Origin: Skeletonema tropicum
Lineage: Eukaryota; Bacillariophyta; Thalassiosirophyceae; Thalassiosirales; Thalassiosiraceae
Reading direction: 5' to 3'
DNA: 64,000 nt
NCBI GenBank assembly: GCA_037178625.1
Contig: CM074130.1
Coordinates: 4,402,001 to 4,466,000, forward strand
Shown here: in pieces, positions 10,529-21,791 of the stretch
How the letters are laid out: the number at the start of each line of letters is the position of its first letter
Position numbering within the stretch: the first letter of the stretch is position 1
Translations under genes and position numbers: made by a program
Notes under the pieces: model-generated
Databases searched by the model: none
Told to the model about the DNA's origin: nothing
Seen by the model: the letters and a program-made list of their open reading frames with translations, nothing else

Positions 10529-10964
10529 AGTGATCGATCTTTGTGGTGAGCTTTGTAGTGACTGGGAACCAAACTATGAAAAAACGCTCTAACCAGGCTA
10601 ACCATCGCACTCTACTTGTTACCATATTACTTCTATGATAGGGGAGATCGGCCCCTCCATAAGTACCTACTTAGCAGGGTTCAAGGGCAGGGTTTCCAAT
10701 TCCCAATTCCCAATCCCAATGCTTGCAGCTTCGCCTAAAAGGTAGCTTCGCTTCGCCTTTTAAGATATATGATACGTACCTCCTCTGGACAGACGACCGC
10801 GCCAAAAATGCCATCCAAGCAAATCAGCTAAAGAACAAAAATCACATCACATGATGCGATGGCAGAAGTAGACAACCACTTCTAACATCAAAATGCTGTT
10901 AATGTTGACGCAATAACAACATTGTTGTAAAGATTCGACTCGGGCTCAAGCTATAGATAGAAAT
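10529..10964. promoter_or_regulatory. Divergent intergenic region
   Basis: This 436-bp gap lies between the 5' ends of the minus-strand fusion enzyme and the plus-strand SSF1 gene, so it must hold both promoters. A small inverted repeat (AAAAGG...CCTTTT, about 10737-10761) and a repeated TTCCCAATTCCC stretch (about 10696) are visible. No defined core element is recognised. Confidence 0.4.
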
Positions 10965-12312
10965 ATGCCACGCAGAGGAAGAAAGAGAAAGAAGACACGC
11001 ACCCACGTCGTCGACACAGACGAGCGCATACGAGGAGGCTTGATATCCAACGATGAGCTAAAAATACCACGCTCCTTGGTCATCCGACGGGGCAAGGTGG
11101 AATCCGAATTGACCGAGCTAGTTACTGACATTCGTAAATTGATGAGACCGTATACAGCTGTGAACTTCAAGGAAGATGCCAAGAACAGAAAAGTGACGTT
11201 GTCTCACTATGCAAATTCATTATCAACATCGATGGGTGTCACTCATCTTCTTGCATTGTCGCAAAACTCAAATCGAGTTACTTTACGAGTAGGCCGGACA
11301 CCCAGTGGACCTACACTCTCCTTCCGTGTGAAACGATTTACATTGGGACGACAAATCCGCGCAGTACAACGTCGTCCATATGACTCTACAAAAGCATTCG
11401 AATCGCCACCAGTCGTTGTTACCAATAACTTTGGTGATGTTAGTGCTGCGCCTCATGTTAAATTGATGAGAATTACATTTCAGAATATGTTTCCTGCCAT
11501 CAATGTGTCTACCGTCAAATTGAGTGAATGTCGTCGAGTGGTGTTATTCAATTTTATACGTAGGGACATGTCTCAGGTGTCCTCCGAAAAGAAGAAACAC
11601 GTAGGTGACGATGATGATTTGGAAGACGAAGAAGTTGAAATTAGACATTACGCCATCCGTGCCAAGCCCGTGGGTGTGGATCGTAAAGTCCGTCGGTTGG
11701 TAGAGGCCAAGATACCAAATTTGTCCAAGTTGAGTGACATTTCGGACTACATTACAGGACAAACTTCGAGTGGAGCTCCAGCACCGGCTGTGCTCCGTCC
11801 TGGAGAGATGTCAGATTCAGAACCTGAAGATGAGGACACACAAGTTGTGTTACCTGGAAAATATCGTGGGAAGGGGAACAATCAGGCACAAAAGTCAGCA
11901 TTAAAGTTGGTGGAGCTGGGACCGAGATTACGCCTAAAGCTGTACAAGGTTGAGAGAGGTATGGCGGCAGGTGATGTCATGTATCATGCATATGAAAACA
12001 AAACTCCTGAAGAGATCAAGGCATTGAAACAACGAAAAGAGGGAGAGGCTGCGCTTAAAAAGAGGCGTCGTGAAGAGCAAGAGGCCAATGTTGCTAGGAA
12101 GCAGGCTGCAAAAGATGAAAAACTTGCTGCCAAGAAGGCACGGAAGAAGGAGAGGGAGGAGAAGGCGATGGCTGCTCTGAGAGGCGAGGTAGCTAATGAA
12201 GATGGAGCTGACGATCAAGATGAATCGAGTAGTGAAGAAGAAGAATGAAGGTACTGATAGTGAAGGCTTTGAGGATGATAGCGAAGCTGGAATGGATAGT
12301 GAAGAAGATTAA
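10965..12312 (+). CDS. PPAN: Brix-domain ribosome biogenesis factor SSF1/Peter Pan
   Basis: A Brix-domain protein required for 60S pre-rRNA processing in the nucleolus. A basic N-terminus (RRGRKRKKTR) leads into the Brix core: PRSLVIRRGK, DIRKLMRPYTA, the LALSQNSNRVTLRVGR-TPSGPTLSFRV segment and SECRRVVLFNF. It ends with the family motif LVELGPRLRLKLYKVERG near residue 320. A long charged lysine/arginine/glutamate coil follows. The plain frame stops at 12248, but one surplus base in the GAA run near 12238 hides a further 22-codon acidic tail (NEGTDSEGFEDDSE...) ending at TAA 12310-12312; I take that as the real end. Length, about 448 residues, fits the family. The gene is convergent with the kinase, with 79 bp between the ends. 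Confidence 0.88.
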
Positions 12313-12391
12313 ATTAATGAATATAATAAGTAAAAAAAACAATCCTACACTAGTTTATTATTATACAATATGCCTATGAGGCATCTATGCC

Positions 12392-15376
12392 TCAGGGTAA
12401 GGCATCTAATGCCTGAAGTATCTGAGGAAATGTCGGTCTTGCCTTTGGATCCCTTTCTACGCAATCCTTTATCAAGGCACGGAAGCTCTGAGGGCACCAT
12501 GCAGGGATTTCAGGGCCTGTAATTCTGATTCAGAACAGCTAGAGCACACTGTATTGGTGTCATTCCTTCATAAGGGCACTCTTGTGTGAGCATCTCCCAT
12601 AAAATGATTCCAAAGCTGTACACATCAGCAGGCTCTGCATAGTCTTCACTACAAAGTACCTCCGGTGCCATCCACTGTACTGTCCCGCAGTTACCCGTCA
12701 TACCACTTCGGACTGCTTTCAATCGGCTCAAGCCGAAATCAGCCAGCTTTGCAGTGTATGACTCGTCTAGAAGAATATTTGCTGACTTGAGATCCCTATG
12801 CAAGACGGGTGGGGTGCCACTATGCAAATAACACATTCCTCTAGCTGTTCCCGAAGCAACCCTTTTCACCAAGTACCACGGCCAAATCCCTTTCGGTGCT
12901 ATTGGGCGCTCCGCCTCGCCTGTAGATTTAGGAGGAGACTGCATTTGCTTCGTAGAGTTCAAGAGGCCAAGCATTGCGTGTTACACCGTCGGCAACTCTA
13001 TATGGCGAAGCAAGTGGCAGACGCAAAGCATCCCACAATGAACCATTCTCACACAGTTCCGTTATGATGGCACGATTTGGAGCATCCAAGCATGCACCCA
13101 TGAAGAGACAAATGTTTGGGTGACGCATTCCCGATACCATGTTGATTTCCCCAATGAATTCTTCGAGGACGGCCTTCGGTATTTTCTCAGCCTGAGCTGT
13201 TCCAGTGAGCACTTTTACCGCCACAGGAGTTCCCTTCCACTTGGCCCTCCACACTTGTCCAAACCCACCTCCACCAATTATGTCTTCAAGCTTCAATTCA
13301 CTGAATGTTATCTTTGATGACAGTGAGGAGGAAGAATCGGAAGAGGTTGTCAAGTCTTTTCGAATGTGTTGAATAGTGTTTCTCGGATCGTCTGCAGGAT
13401 CAATTGATTCTGAAGCCTGCTTCAACTTTTCGAGATTCTCAGTTTCTTGTCGTCTCATCTCGGCAGTAGCTGCATCAGGCTTTTCGTACCAAGCATTCTT
13501 CTCGTGACCGAACATAGGATGTTGAAATGACTGGCCACCAGACTCAAGAGGTGATGTATCATCTTCTCCTATATTTGTTCTCCATTTTGGACCCGATACA
13601 CCTGATTCCATTCTGACCAGTTGCAACTCTTCAAGTAGTACCGACCGAGGGGCGTCACCAGCACTTCTTGGGACATCTCCAGCTGAGTGATCGAGACGTG
13701 GTACTAATGGTAGATCAGGTAATGCATGCGATGAAGCCAAATTCGGAGAAGCATCAGACGTGCTTATTGTAGGGTGAAAGTCATTTTGATTTGGGCTAGA
13801 TAGCATTGAAGGAGGTAGTGGCAGATGATTGCCCTTTGCCATTAACAATTTCGCCAACTCCTTCTTCTTAGCGGACGTGGTGTGATCTACTCGAGGTGTC
13901 GGAAAATCTGCGAACTCCCCTCCAAATGGAACAGGATCACTTCGAAGAGGCGACGAAAAGGGAATGGATTGTGATCGTGATGGGCTCGTTAGTTCGTTTT
14001 CATGAGGTAATTTGTCAGGGCTTGAGTAGTTGTATTCTTCTGATGTAATCGGGGGCGTAGTATTGTCCTGACTCGATGTCATTGGAGGAGTGGTTTTGTC
14101 CTGACTCTGTACTGTTTCCAAGTTAGCTGCAGCCCCCTCTTTGATTTGTGCGGCATGAGCAGCAACAACATCCATTGATGAGAATGATTCTGTTGGTGTG
14201 AAGGGACCCATTGGCTTTACTAAATGCCGTCGCGATACCGTCGGCTCATTTAAGGGTGATGATGAAGGGGCCACAGTGTCATTATTTTCATCCCACAGTT
14301 CAAAGTCATGATTTCCACCATCAGGTGACTCAGCAGGTAGCTCAAATCCCTCAAGCCCCGAACCTAAGCCACTTGAATCAAACGGTATAGGAGGTGGAGA
14401 AGGTTTTGGTGTCGAAAGAGTAGCAGCTGCGTGGTTGCTTGTTTGCATCGTCGAAGCTCGACTAATAGTTGAATCTCGTGGAGTTCTATCCATTTTATTC
14501 CCCACTCCACCCGCAGGCGTGGATCCCCGACTTGCTTATTACACTAGCAGAACTACTTGCACGAGTAGGCGTCGCTTGATACGGATCCACAGAACTACTT
14601 TGATGATTGGCCGATCGTCGCAACCGATGTTCCTGCTCTCTAAAATTAGTATCTCCAGTGTTGAGATTGTAATACAATCGAGCAGTTGGATCATCTGGTG
14701 GCTGAGGAGACACAGTTGTTGCACGTTTCTTCGTTATAGAAGAGCCTGATGACGCCCCCTCGGTATCAGCCCTGTAATTATCATCTTCGGTAACCTCTTC
14801 ATCTTCACTCCATTCATCCGTCTTTTTGCGATAACTACTTGGACTTGCAAAGTTTGGTTTTTTCTTGCTCCGTCTTCGAAGATAGGCGGTAGTGTGACTA
14901 GGATCATTTGAAAAATGAAGAAATAAACCAACTAGGATGGCAAAGATGCCCAACATCATTAAAAATGAGATTTGCCATGAGTCATCCGAAGCCGGTCCAA
15001 ATGGAACTGCTGTCGAAGTTGTTGATTGATGTAACTCAGGTCTACCAATTCCACCGCCCACTTGACTATGAGTCAAAGCTGCTGCTGCTCTACGATCTGC
15101 ACCTCTTCGTAAAAATTCCTTCAAATCGGCATCATCTGTTACCATTGGCATTAAATTAAATCTCTTTGTTTCATCTTCGTTTTTTGTATTAGAATCTTCT
15201 CCTCCTCGAATCTTCATCCCGCGTAGTCCCTGCTGCTGCGAAGATGTAGAATACATGTTCCCATCACCCAATCCTAACGCATAGTGGATACGCTTTGTGT
15301 GATCTCTGCTCTTTGCAACGACATGTTGGGGTATCAAGACCGCGATTAGGTTGGATAAAGGGCCGATCATAGTCAT
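12392..15376 (-). CDS. Membrane-spanning Raf-like (TKL) protein kinase
   Basis: Reading through four one-base surpluses (near 14526, 12978, 12940-12990 and 12514; the exact base in each is uncertain) gives one protein of about 990 residues. The N-terminal 130 residues begin with a weakly hydrophobic leader; one transmembrane helix (about 134-155, SFLMMLGIFAILVGLFLHF) is followed by the stop-transfer RRRSKKK. A 500-residue Ser/Pro-rich linker precedes the kinase domain at the C-terminus. That domain has a GGGGFGQV loop near residue 700, a VAVKVL lysine, HRDLKSANILLD near 858, DFGLSR, APE and a WEMLTQECPYEG helix. All catalytic residues are present, and the sequence is closest to plant Raf-like MAPKKK. 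The overlap at 14495-14505 of the membrane part and the kinase frame suggests either one gene with an error (preferred, in GGGGATCC) or two overlapping genes. It would act as a single-pass receptor-like Ser/Thr kinase. Confidence 0.65.
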
Positions 15377-15987
15377 AGTTTTGTTCTTGACACAAAGATT
15401 CTACAAGTTTGTGTCTACGCGTGCATGCCTCTTCTCCGTGCACCTCCTAAATTCAGACGGGCCAGTCGGCGACAAGGCTCGTATGCAACAGGATTCGCTG
15501 CCCTCTCCCTTTATTGCCTTCGTCAAAGCTTTCAAGTCGTTAATGCTAGACGAACATGATCATTTCAATATATTGCTCCTGCATTTTTTATGTACTTTGA
15601 TGGCACCGCGACCCAACGCGAATCTAAATTCAAAATTCCCACTGTGTCTGTGTTTGGAATGAAATTATTCGATGTCTCCATCCCATTGAAGACAATAAGT
15701 ACTTATATAAATGTCAAGAAGAAAAAAGCTAAAATCCAACGAAGACTTCTGTCTAATCATTACTGAATTCATCATAATTTCATCAACCAACAGATAAGAA
15801 TTAGTCATATCTATATTTTTTTCATTTGTACGATGAAGATTTTATCGCTGCTGTTTGCTTGCAAGTGTTTGGTTTGATTTGTTAAGAACAATTACAACCC
15901 GCACCAAAGCCACATGGCACCACAGACTGCAGCAAACCACCCACACCAGACACCAGGGCATCCCGACCCACACCCACAATCACAAAG

Positions 15988-16023
15988 CAATGACAGTGCA
16001 ATAGGCAAGAGATGGATTGCAAT
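15988..16023 (+). repeat. Dispersed copy A of a start-region motif
   Basis: CAATGACAGTGCAATAGGCA followed by AGAGATGGATTGCAAT. It closely matches 16160-16195 and more loosely the sequence around the ATG of the gene at 18065. Confidence 0.6.
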
Positions 16024-16159
16024 ATCCTGGGGCAGCATTTGAATAAAAGTTAATCTCAGTCTCTGGGTAAGCTTTTCAGCCTGTAACCTAATTTTATCTC
16101 TGTTGTTTGGTTTGATTTGTCATGAACAATGACACTCAAGCCACACCCACACCCACAAA

Positions 16160-16195
16160 GCAATATCAGTGCAATAGGCAAGAGATGGAGTGCAA
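16160..16195 (+). repeat. Dispersed copy B of a start-region motif
   Basis: CAATATCAGTGCAATAGGCA followed by AGAGATGGAGTGCAAT. It differs from copy A at three positions. Confidence 0.6.
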
Positions 16196-16265
16196 TTTTT
16201 CCTTCTTTCCATTTCCGCCGTGTTTCTGATTTGGGACAGAGTTCAATGTCAAATGAACCTCTCTT

Positions 16266-17882
16266 TCAAAAGTTCATCGTAGTCTCTGGGTAAGCCCTTA
16301 GTAGACGAAAGACACATTCCGTGTATTCAATGCTCTCTCTATCTATATCTAGGACCTCTTTGCTTTCCAAGAGAAGGTCGATGGGAAGCTTCTTGTCAGC
16401 ATTCCGTGTCGATACTGAAATATCATCATACTGCTCTAGAAGTAGCGCTACAGTTTCATACTTTGCACTACGGCAAGCACGATGAAGGGCTGTGTTTCCT
16501 CCTTGGTCCAAAGCGCAAAGTGTTGTTGTGTCAAGCCCGACAAGATACTTGACGACGTTAGCAGAATCATGATGTTCACATGCGATGTGCAAAGGTATCA
16601 TGCCGTTGACATCGAGAGTTCTTATAGCGGAAGGATTACCTTTCACCAACAACTTGATCGACCCAAGGGTGGCATTATCTTGAAGCGCTCCGTGCAGAGG
16701 AAGACGTCCATTACCATCAGGCGTTGTCATCTCATAGTGATCTTTGGCTTGGTAAGCATATTGTAGTTGACTGTGGATGAATATTAGCACTTGCGGGTAA
16801 TACAGACTCATAACACTGAACGGAATGGCTTCTATCGCTTCTGGGTGTGCATCGTAAATTGCCTTTATCATTTGGATACCGGCCATTACATTTGAATCAT
16901 TATAATCCAAGGAACAAGCAAAACAAAGCAGAGATTTTCCATTCCACTTCTGAAGCATCACATTGGGATCACATTCCAGCAGGTATTTTACGATTTCAAC
17001 GGCGCATTCTGGGTTAGATCGATTGCGCAGGCCTGAAATTGCTTGGTGGATTGGAGATACTCCCTCTGTTGTTGTATGATTGATGGCATCGGGGTAAAGT
17101 TTGTACAAGTATTTAACTGTGGCAACAGTGTTGTGTGCGCATGCAGCATGGAGAGGTAGGTGACCGAAGGTACTGCTTACTCGCACAGATTCAGGATACA
17201 ATTTGATTAACAGCTGACAAAACTCAGGTGATCTCAACATACTCGCAATGTGAATTGGAAGAAGGCCGTCATTGTCAGCATGTCGGACTGCTTGAGGGTA
17301 CTTTTCAATGAGTAGCACAGCGATTTCTTCTCCAGCTGCTTCGTTGATCCTTTCATTAGAACATAAGCAGTGCAAAGGTAATGCTCTATTACTGTTTACA
17401 GCGCGAACAGAGTTGGTAGCTGCATCGATGAGGAGTTGCATTATCCCCGATGTCATACTTTCGTTGAAGCATGCAACATGGAGCGGTGTGTTCCCATTTT
17501 GAATGGTACCCCTCGAAGCACCAGGAAAATGTTCGAGAAGGCATCGAATTATTCCCTCTGTGACTCTTTCATTGCGCAATGCATGAAAAAGTGATGATTC
17601 ACAATAACATCTTGTGATAGTATTATTGGTTGATGTAAAAACACGTCGCTCAAATACTTCTCGTAGGCCATCTTCTGAAAGGGAGCTCGATCCACAATAT
17701 TTCAACAGCGATTCAGCTGATCGTCTGCCATTGAAGTCGCTCTCGTTCATGGGCTTCATACTTCTTAGACCAAAGACTAACAACAACGAACTTATGATTG
17801 TTTGCGATACCGAAAAGCGCAAAGTGCAAAGCGCAAAGCGCCGCTGAAAGAAGTCAAAAGCTAAAGTATCTTCGCTGAGCAT
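16266..17882 (-). CDS. Ankyrin-repeat protein, intact copy
   Basis: An intact 538-residue frame made largely of ankyrin repeats of about 33-36 residues. Clear units are NGNTPLHVACFNE, NRALPLHCLCSNE, DGLLPIHIASMLR, FGHLPLHAACAHN, EGVSPIHQAISGL, NGRLPLHGALQDN, NGMIPLHIACEHH and GGNTALHRACRSA. A few are imperfect, and the last ends in LLRAYPETTMNF right at the stop. There is no signal peptide or other domain. The likely role is cytosolic protein-protein binding with unknown partner. The gene shares a 182-bp divergent promoter with the zinc-finger gene at 18065; promoter and gene are duplicated at 1387-3023. The ATG at 17882 fits the start of homology with that copy. Confidence 0.85.
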   Translation of the reverse strand: MLSEDTLAFDFFQRRFALCTLRFSVSQTIISSLLLVFGLRSMKPMNESDFNGRRSAESLLKYCGSSSLSEDGLREVFERRVFTSTNNTITRCYCESSLFHALRNERVTEGIIRCLLEHFPGASRGTIQNGNTPLHVACFNESMTSGIMQLLIDAATNSVRAVNSNRALPLHCLCSNERINEAAGEEIAVLLIEKYPQAVRHADNDGLLPIHIASMLRSPEFCQLLIKLYPESVRVSSTFGHLPLHAACAHNTVATVKYLYKLYPDAINHTTTEGVSPIHQAISGLRNRSNPECAVEIVKYLLECDPNVMLQKWNGKSLLCFACSLDYNDSNVMAGIQMIKAIYDAHPEAIEAIPFSVMSLYYPQVLIFIHSQLQYAYQAKDHYEMTTPDGNGRLPLHGALQDNATLGSIKLLVKGNPSAIRTLDVNGMIPLHIACEHHDSANVVKYLVGLDTTTLCALDQGGNTALHRACRSAKYETVALLLEQYDDISVSTRNADKKLPIDLLLESKEVLDIDRESIEYTECVFRLLRAYPETTMNF

Positions 17883-18064
17883 GAGAACCCGAAAAGTTCA
17901 TCGTATGTGGCTACGGTAGGAATTGAAATCGAAACGCGGTGAGACAGAGAAGGGACTCAGACCCTCTCAGCTCCGCCCGCCGCCCGATTGGGCGGATCCC
18001 GCGCCGCCCTACTTAATAAGTACTTATCACTATCAACAGTGACAGTGCAGTAGCAATAGGCGAG
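17883..18064. promoter_or_regulatory. Compact bidirectional promoter
   Basis: 182 bp lie between the ATGs of two divergent genes. It contains a block retained in the copy at 1387-1583 (CCTACCGTAGCCACATACGA on the minus strand) and a GC-rich GCCCGCCGCCCGATTGGGCG segment with an inverted CCAAT-like core (ATTGG). Retention of the whole block in the copy makes it useful for phylogenetic footprinting. Confidence 0.6.
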
Positions 18065-21000
18065 ATGGATTCATTGCAATCGGGCAAACAGACATCAGCA
18101 AAGAAGGGCAATGGTAAAGTAGGCGGAGGTAACAATGAAGAGCATCCCTCTGGTAATATAGCTGACGCAGCATCATCGTCACAGCGTCACCGGAAGCGGA
18201 TAGAAAGACAGAGCAATAACGTCGCAGCTGCAGTGCATTACCATGATTCCTTTGGTGAAGTTGACAGTGGCGTCGATTATGGGCCGCCAATTGACTTAGA
18301 AGAAGACGTGCCGTATAATGATGCTCCTACTAAATCAAAGTCGCAACAAAACGATGACTCAATTGAACCTCTCAATGATCATTCGGCACAACCCATCAAT
18401 CAAGAGGAGGAAAAGATGGATGCCACATCAACCACCATAATCACCCTCGAAGAACTCGAAGAAACCGTCGGACTACGCGAGGCAACACTCGAATCCCTCC
18501 ACGACAAACTATCCAAACTCAATGATGAAATCCAACGGGAAGAACAATCCTCCTCACTGCTCCAACAGGATATTGAGGTGTTGAAGAAAAAGAAGATTGT
18601 GTGGAAGAAACGGACGGAGAATAATGTGCAGTTGGTGAAGGAGTTGGAGGGGACTTTGGAGAGGTGTTTGGAGAGGTTACGTCGTGTTATGGATGCAGAT
18701 GGCGATGTTGATGATGAAGTAGATAATGCTGATGCAGATGCAAAGGAGGAAGACAAAATTGATGATTTACAACATCTTTCAGTTGCTGGCAGCCAACTTT
18801 CTGACAAGAATGGTCAAGCAACGGATGCAATTCGAAGCAGTAAGGATGACTTTGAGATCATCAAAATGCCAATCAGTACCATTGAACAAGACAAGGGAAA
18901 AATTGCATGGCCATCTCTAGATGGCGCACACGTCAAGAGGGTACGAAAAGAAGCGGCAAGTTTACAATTTGCCTTTCCAGTATGGCGCACGAGCGAGCTA
19001 TCTCGATCACTGTATACCAACTTGGATTCGCCCAAGTTACTATTGGACATGATGAATATGACGGTATTGGAACATTTGTTGTGTCGAGAAGTGAACAAGG
19101 TCGATAATAATGGTGGTAGTGGACAAGTGAACGAGTCGAAAATTTGGGGAACTTCGTTGGATATTATGACTCATGTCAAATGGGAGCATTTGTTGCCGAG
19201 TCTTCAACGTGAGATGATGGTCGAAGATGTAGCCACTGACTCGGGCGAAAGTAGACTTGACCCTAATGTACAGCTTTGCCCGTATGAACTTGGAGGTACG
19301 TGCGCCGATGAGCGATGCCCCTACCAACACTTGTCACGCCCAAAATCAACTCAAGAGGAGGTAAATGATGCTGCTCAAGACATTATCAAGTATCACAGTT
19401 TATCAAAACTCGTCTTGCCGGATATTCCCAACTTTGAGGGTGGAAGTGCATCCGAAGAAGTTGAGGCAACGAATGCACCCGGCAGTGGAAGCACGTCTGA
19501 AGTTGAGGCGACGAATGCATCGAACATTCCTATTTCCGACAGTGGAAGAGCATCTGAAGTAAAGACGACGAATGTCGATTTGAAACGATCCCCTGCAAAG
19601 AAAGAAAGCGACGAAGAATTGGATCCTTCTGTCGAGTTTACAAATCAAGGGGGATTTGAAGAAAATGATGATTATGTATCTCTTCCGACAGTAGCTGAAA
19701 CCACCGGCGAAGAGGCTGTCAGCAGCAACAACAGTAATTACTCACACAACTTGGAATTCAGTGAGAGATTCTGGTGGTACAGCGAACGTCCTTTTGACAC
19801 ATCATGGAATAACAAAGAAGAACCACATAATGTGTTTGATCAAGTTGTTTCTTCGTTTGGATTTCGAAGGAACAGTGACTGTCTTGAACACATAGCGCTG
19901 TCGTGTTCGGCAGATAACGAAAGTTTCGTGAACGAGCTGATTGTCGACGCTAGACTGATTGACTTGTGCAGAGTATGTATTCACATGGGGCAAGGCTCAT
20001 TTGCGTTGAGAGTGTTAGAAACATATCAGAAGTCGGTGCCTGGTGACCGCTTTCACAAAACACTCCAACACGCTCGTCGAGAAGTCAAGACATCAATATT
20101 CTGCAACAGCTCACAGAACACATTTGATACTCAGCTATCTCTCCTGCTTATATCTACATACATTTGTGCACAGTTCCACACACCTGAATTGAATAGAAAT
20201 GAATTGGGTCGTGCAATGAATCTTGCTTCTGGTAAGAAGAAGGATGCAAAGTATGAAGAGTTACTCAAGAGCATTGTGTCTCGTTCTCCCAAAAGGCTAA
20301 AGATATCCTCAGCGCAAAGCGAGAACAAGTGGGCAGCATTCGAGAGGTCTCTGCATCTCATCTTAGAAAAAGAAGTCATCGTTCCGTTCTCTCAGCTTGT
20401 CAAAGGAGAAGAATACTCATACTTCTTGAACTGTGTTACAATTGGGAAAGTACTCGAAAATGCAGTATACGAAACGTCGCAGGAACACAAGACATTTTCA
20501 CCCTTGATTCATGCTTTGGAACCTATATGGGTAACTTTGCAGCCATTGCTACACACAAGCCATGCTCTATTGACAAAAAGCGATTGGCTTCAACCAGACT
20601 TGATTGCCACTGTGATCATTGCCCCAGTTATTCACGCATGTGTGAGCAAAACCATTGCCGTCACTATACCATCCCAACAACACGGAAACAAGTCGACAGC
20701 ACTTGATGAGGAGAAATACCGACCGAGACATGACATGCGAACAATTGCAAACTTGACCTCTTTGGATAAATGTATTGTCGGCATATTGAAGGCTTTGAAC
20801 AAAAGTAGCCTGGAAATGGGGCTGGAGAAATGATTGAGCTACTGGTAACGCCGCTTCATGCTATCAGTGTGGGAATTTCAATGGCAGTAAGAGCGGTCGA
20901 CAAGGCGCAGATGAAACTTTGTTATGCCTTGAGCAAAGGAGGAATTCATCGTCGTGTTCCTTCATTATATGCAATGTCGAGCATGCTTTGGTCTCAGCTG

Positions 21001-21760
21001 ATTCAGCTCCACTTCACATTCCCAGCGTATACCTCGGCCTTGCGCTATGAACACATGAAACTATCACTGGCTGAAGATGTAGTAATGTCTCACCAAGATA
21101 TTGTATCAAGACTATTTGAACACGGTGTCATTCTCCACAGCGTTGTTCTGCCGGGAGACTGCCAAATCACAACGTCATCACTGAGCACGAAATGGCCGAA
21201 GAAAAAGTACAAAGCAGTATGGGAGGAAGCAATAAGTGAAATCTACTCACAACGCTCAGTGCAAGAACATCAAGATGAAACTGTTGCTGATTTGGATCTT
21301 GTTGTTTCCAATCAGGAGTACTCATGCTTTCCTGAGACCCTCTTATTAGCAGGGGGGAGCGTGAAAAGATTACGTATGACGAACTGTGGCTTGAAGAATC
21401 TACCGATGTCATTTGGGTTTTGCCTTTTCAATCTACAGGTGTGACATTTCAGTGCATCCTTGCTTTCATCTGTAAAGTTTCTCACATACATTTTTTCACG
21501 CTTATTTCACATTATCATAGGTATTGAATCTATCAAACAACTCGCTGCGAAATCTGCCTCCGTCTGTGAGATTGATTCAGTCACTAAAGGTATTGAATGT
21601 TGCTCACAATAAGCTAGAAGATTTTCCAGGACATGTTAGTTCATTGCAAACTTCTCGAAGTTATTGATGTATCTCACAATATGCTGCGTGATTTCCAAGG
21701 GATCTTGCCCTTCGTTTACCACAATTGCAATCTTTTGTTGTTGACAATAATCCTGTATAA
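18065..21760 (+). CDS. ZFC3H1/Red1-like zinc-finger protein with C-terminal LRRs
   Basis: The first 920 residues hold an acidic disordered start, a coiled coil (about 120-210) and, near residue 405, the compact zinc finger CPYELGGTCADERCPYQH. That pattern (C-x7-C-x4-C-x4-H) is typical of ZFC3H1 and fission-yeast Red1, which link nuclear RNA to the exosome. A helical C-terminal region follows (YQKSVPGDRFHKTL and on). One missing A at about 20831 (GAGAAATG) hides the continuation through MIELLVTPLHAISVGI to leucine-rich repeats: LRMTNCGLKNLP, then across an intron (21439-21520, GTGTGA...ATAG) VLNLSNNSLRNLPPSV, VLNVAHNKLEDFPGHV and IDVSHNMLRDF. Two more indels near 21655 and 21705 precede the TAA at 21758. 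Its end lies 31 bp from the convergent deubiquitinase. The zinc finger is clear; fusion to LRRs depends on the inferred missing base. Confidence 0.6.
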
Positions 21761-21791
21761 ACACATTCTTTCAGTCTAATAATTTGACTAC

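Larger units (their letters stand above)
15377..16265. other. Intergenic with diverged direct duplication
   Basis: No gene is seen. Two stretches, about 15845-16025 and 16090-16195, share several blocks in the same order: GTTTGGTTTGATTTGT, a CA-rich segment with CACACCCAC, and GTGCAATAGGCAAGAGATGG. The last block also resembles the sequence around the ATG of the zinc-finger gene at 18038-18083, so promoter-proximal fragments have been copied to both sides of the ankyrin gene. Confidence 0.55.
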
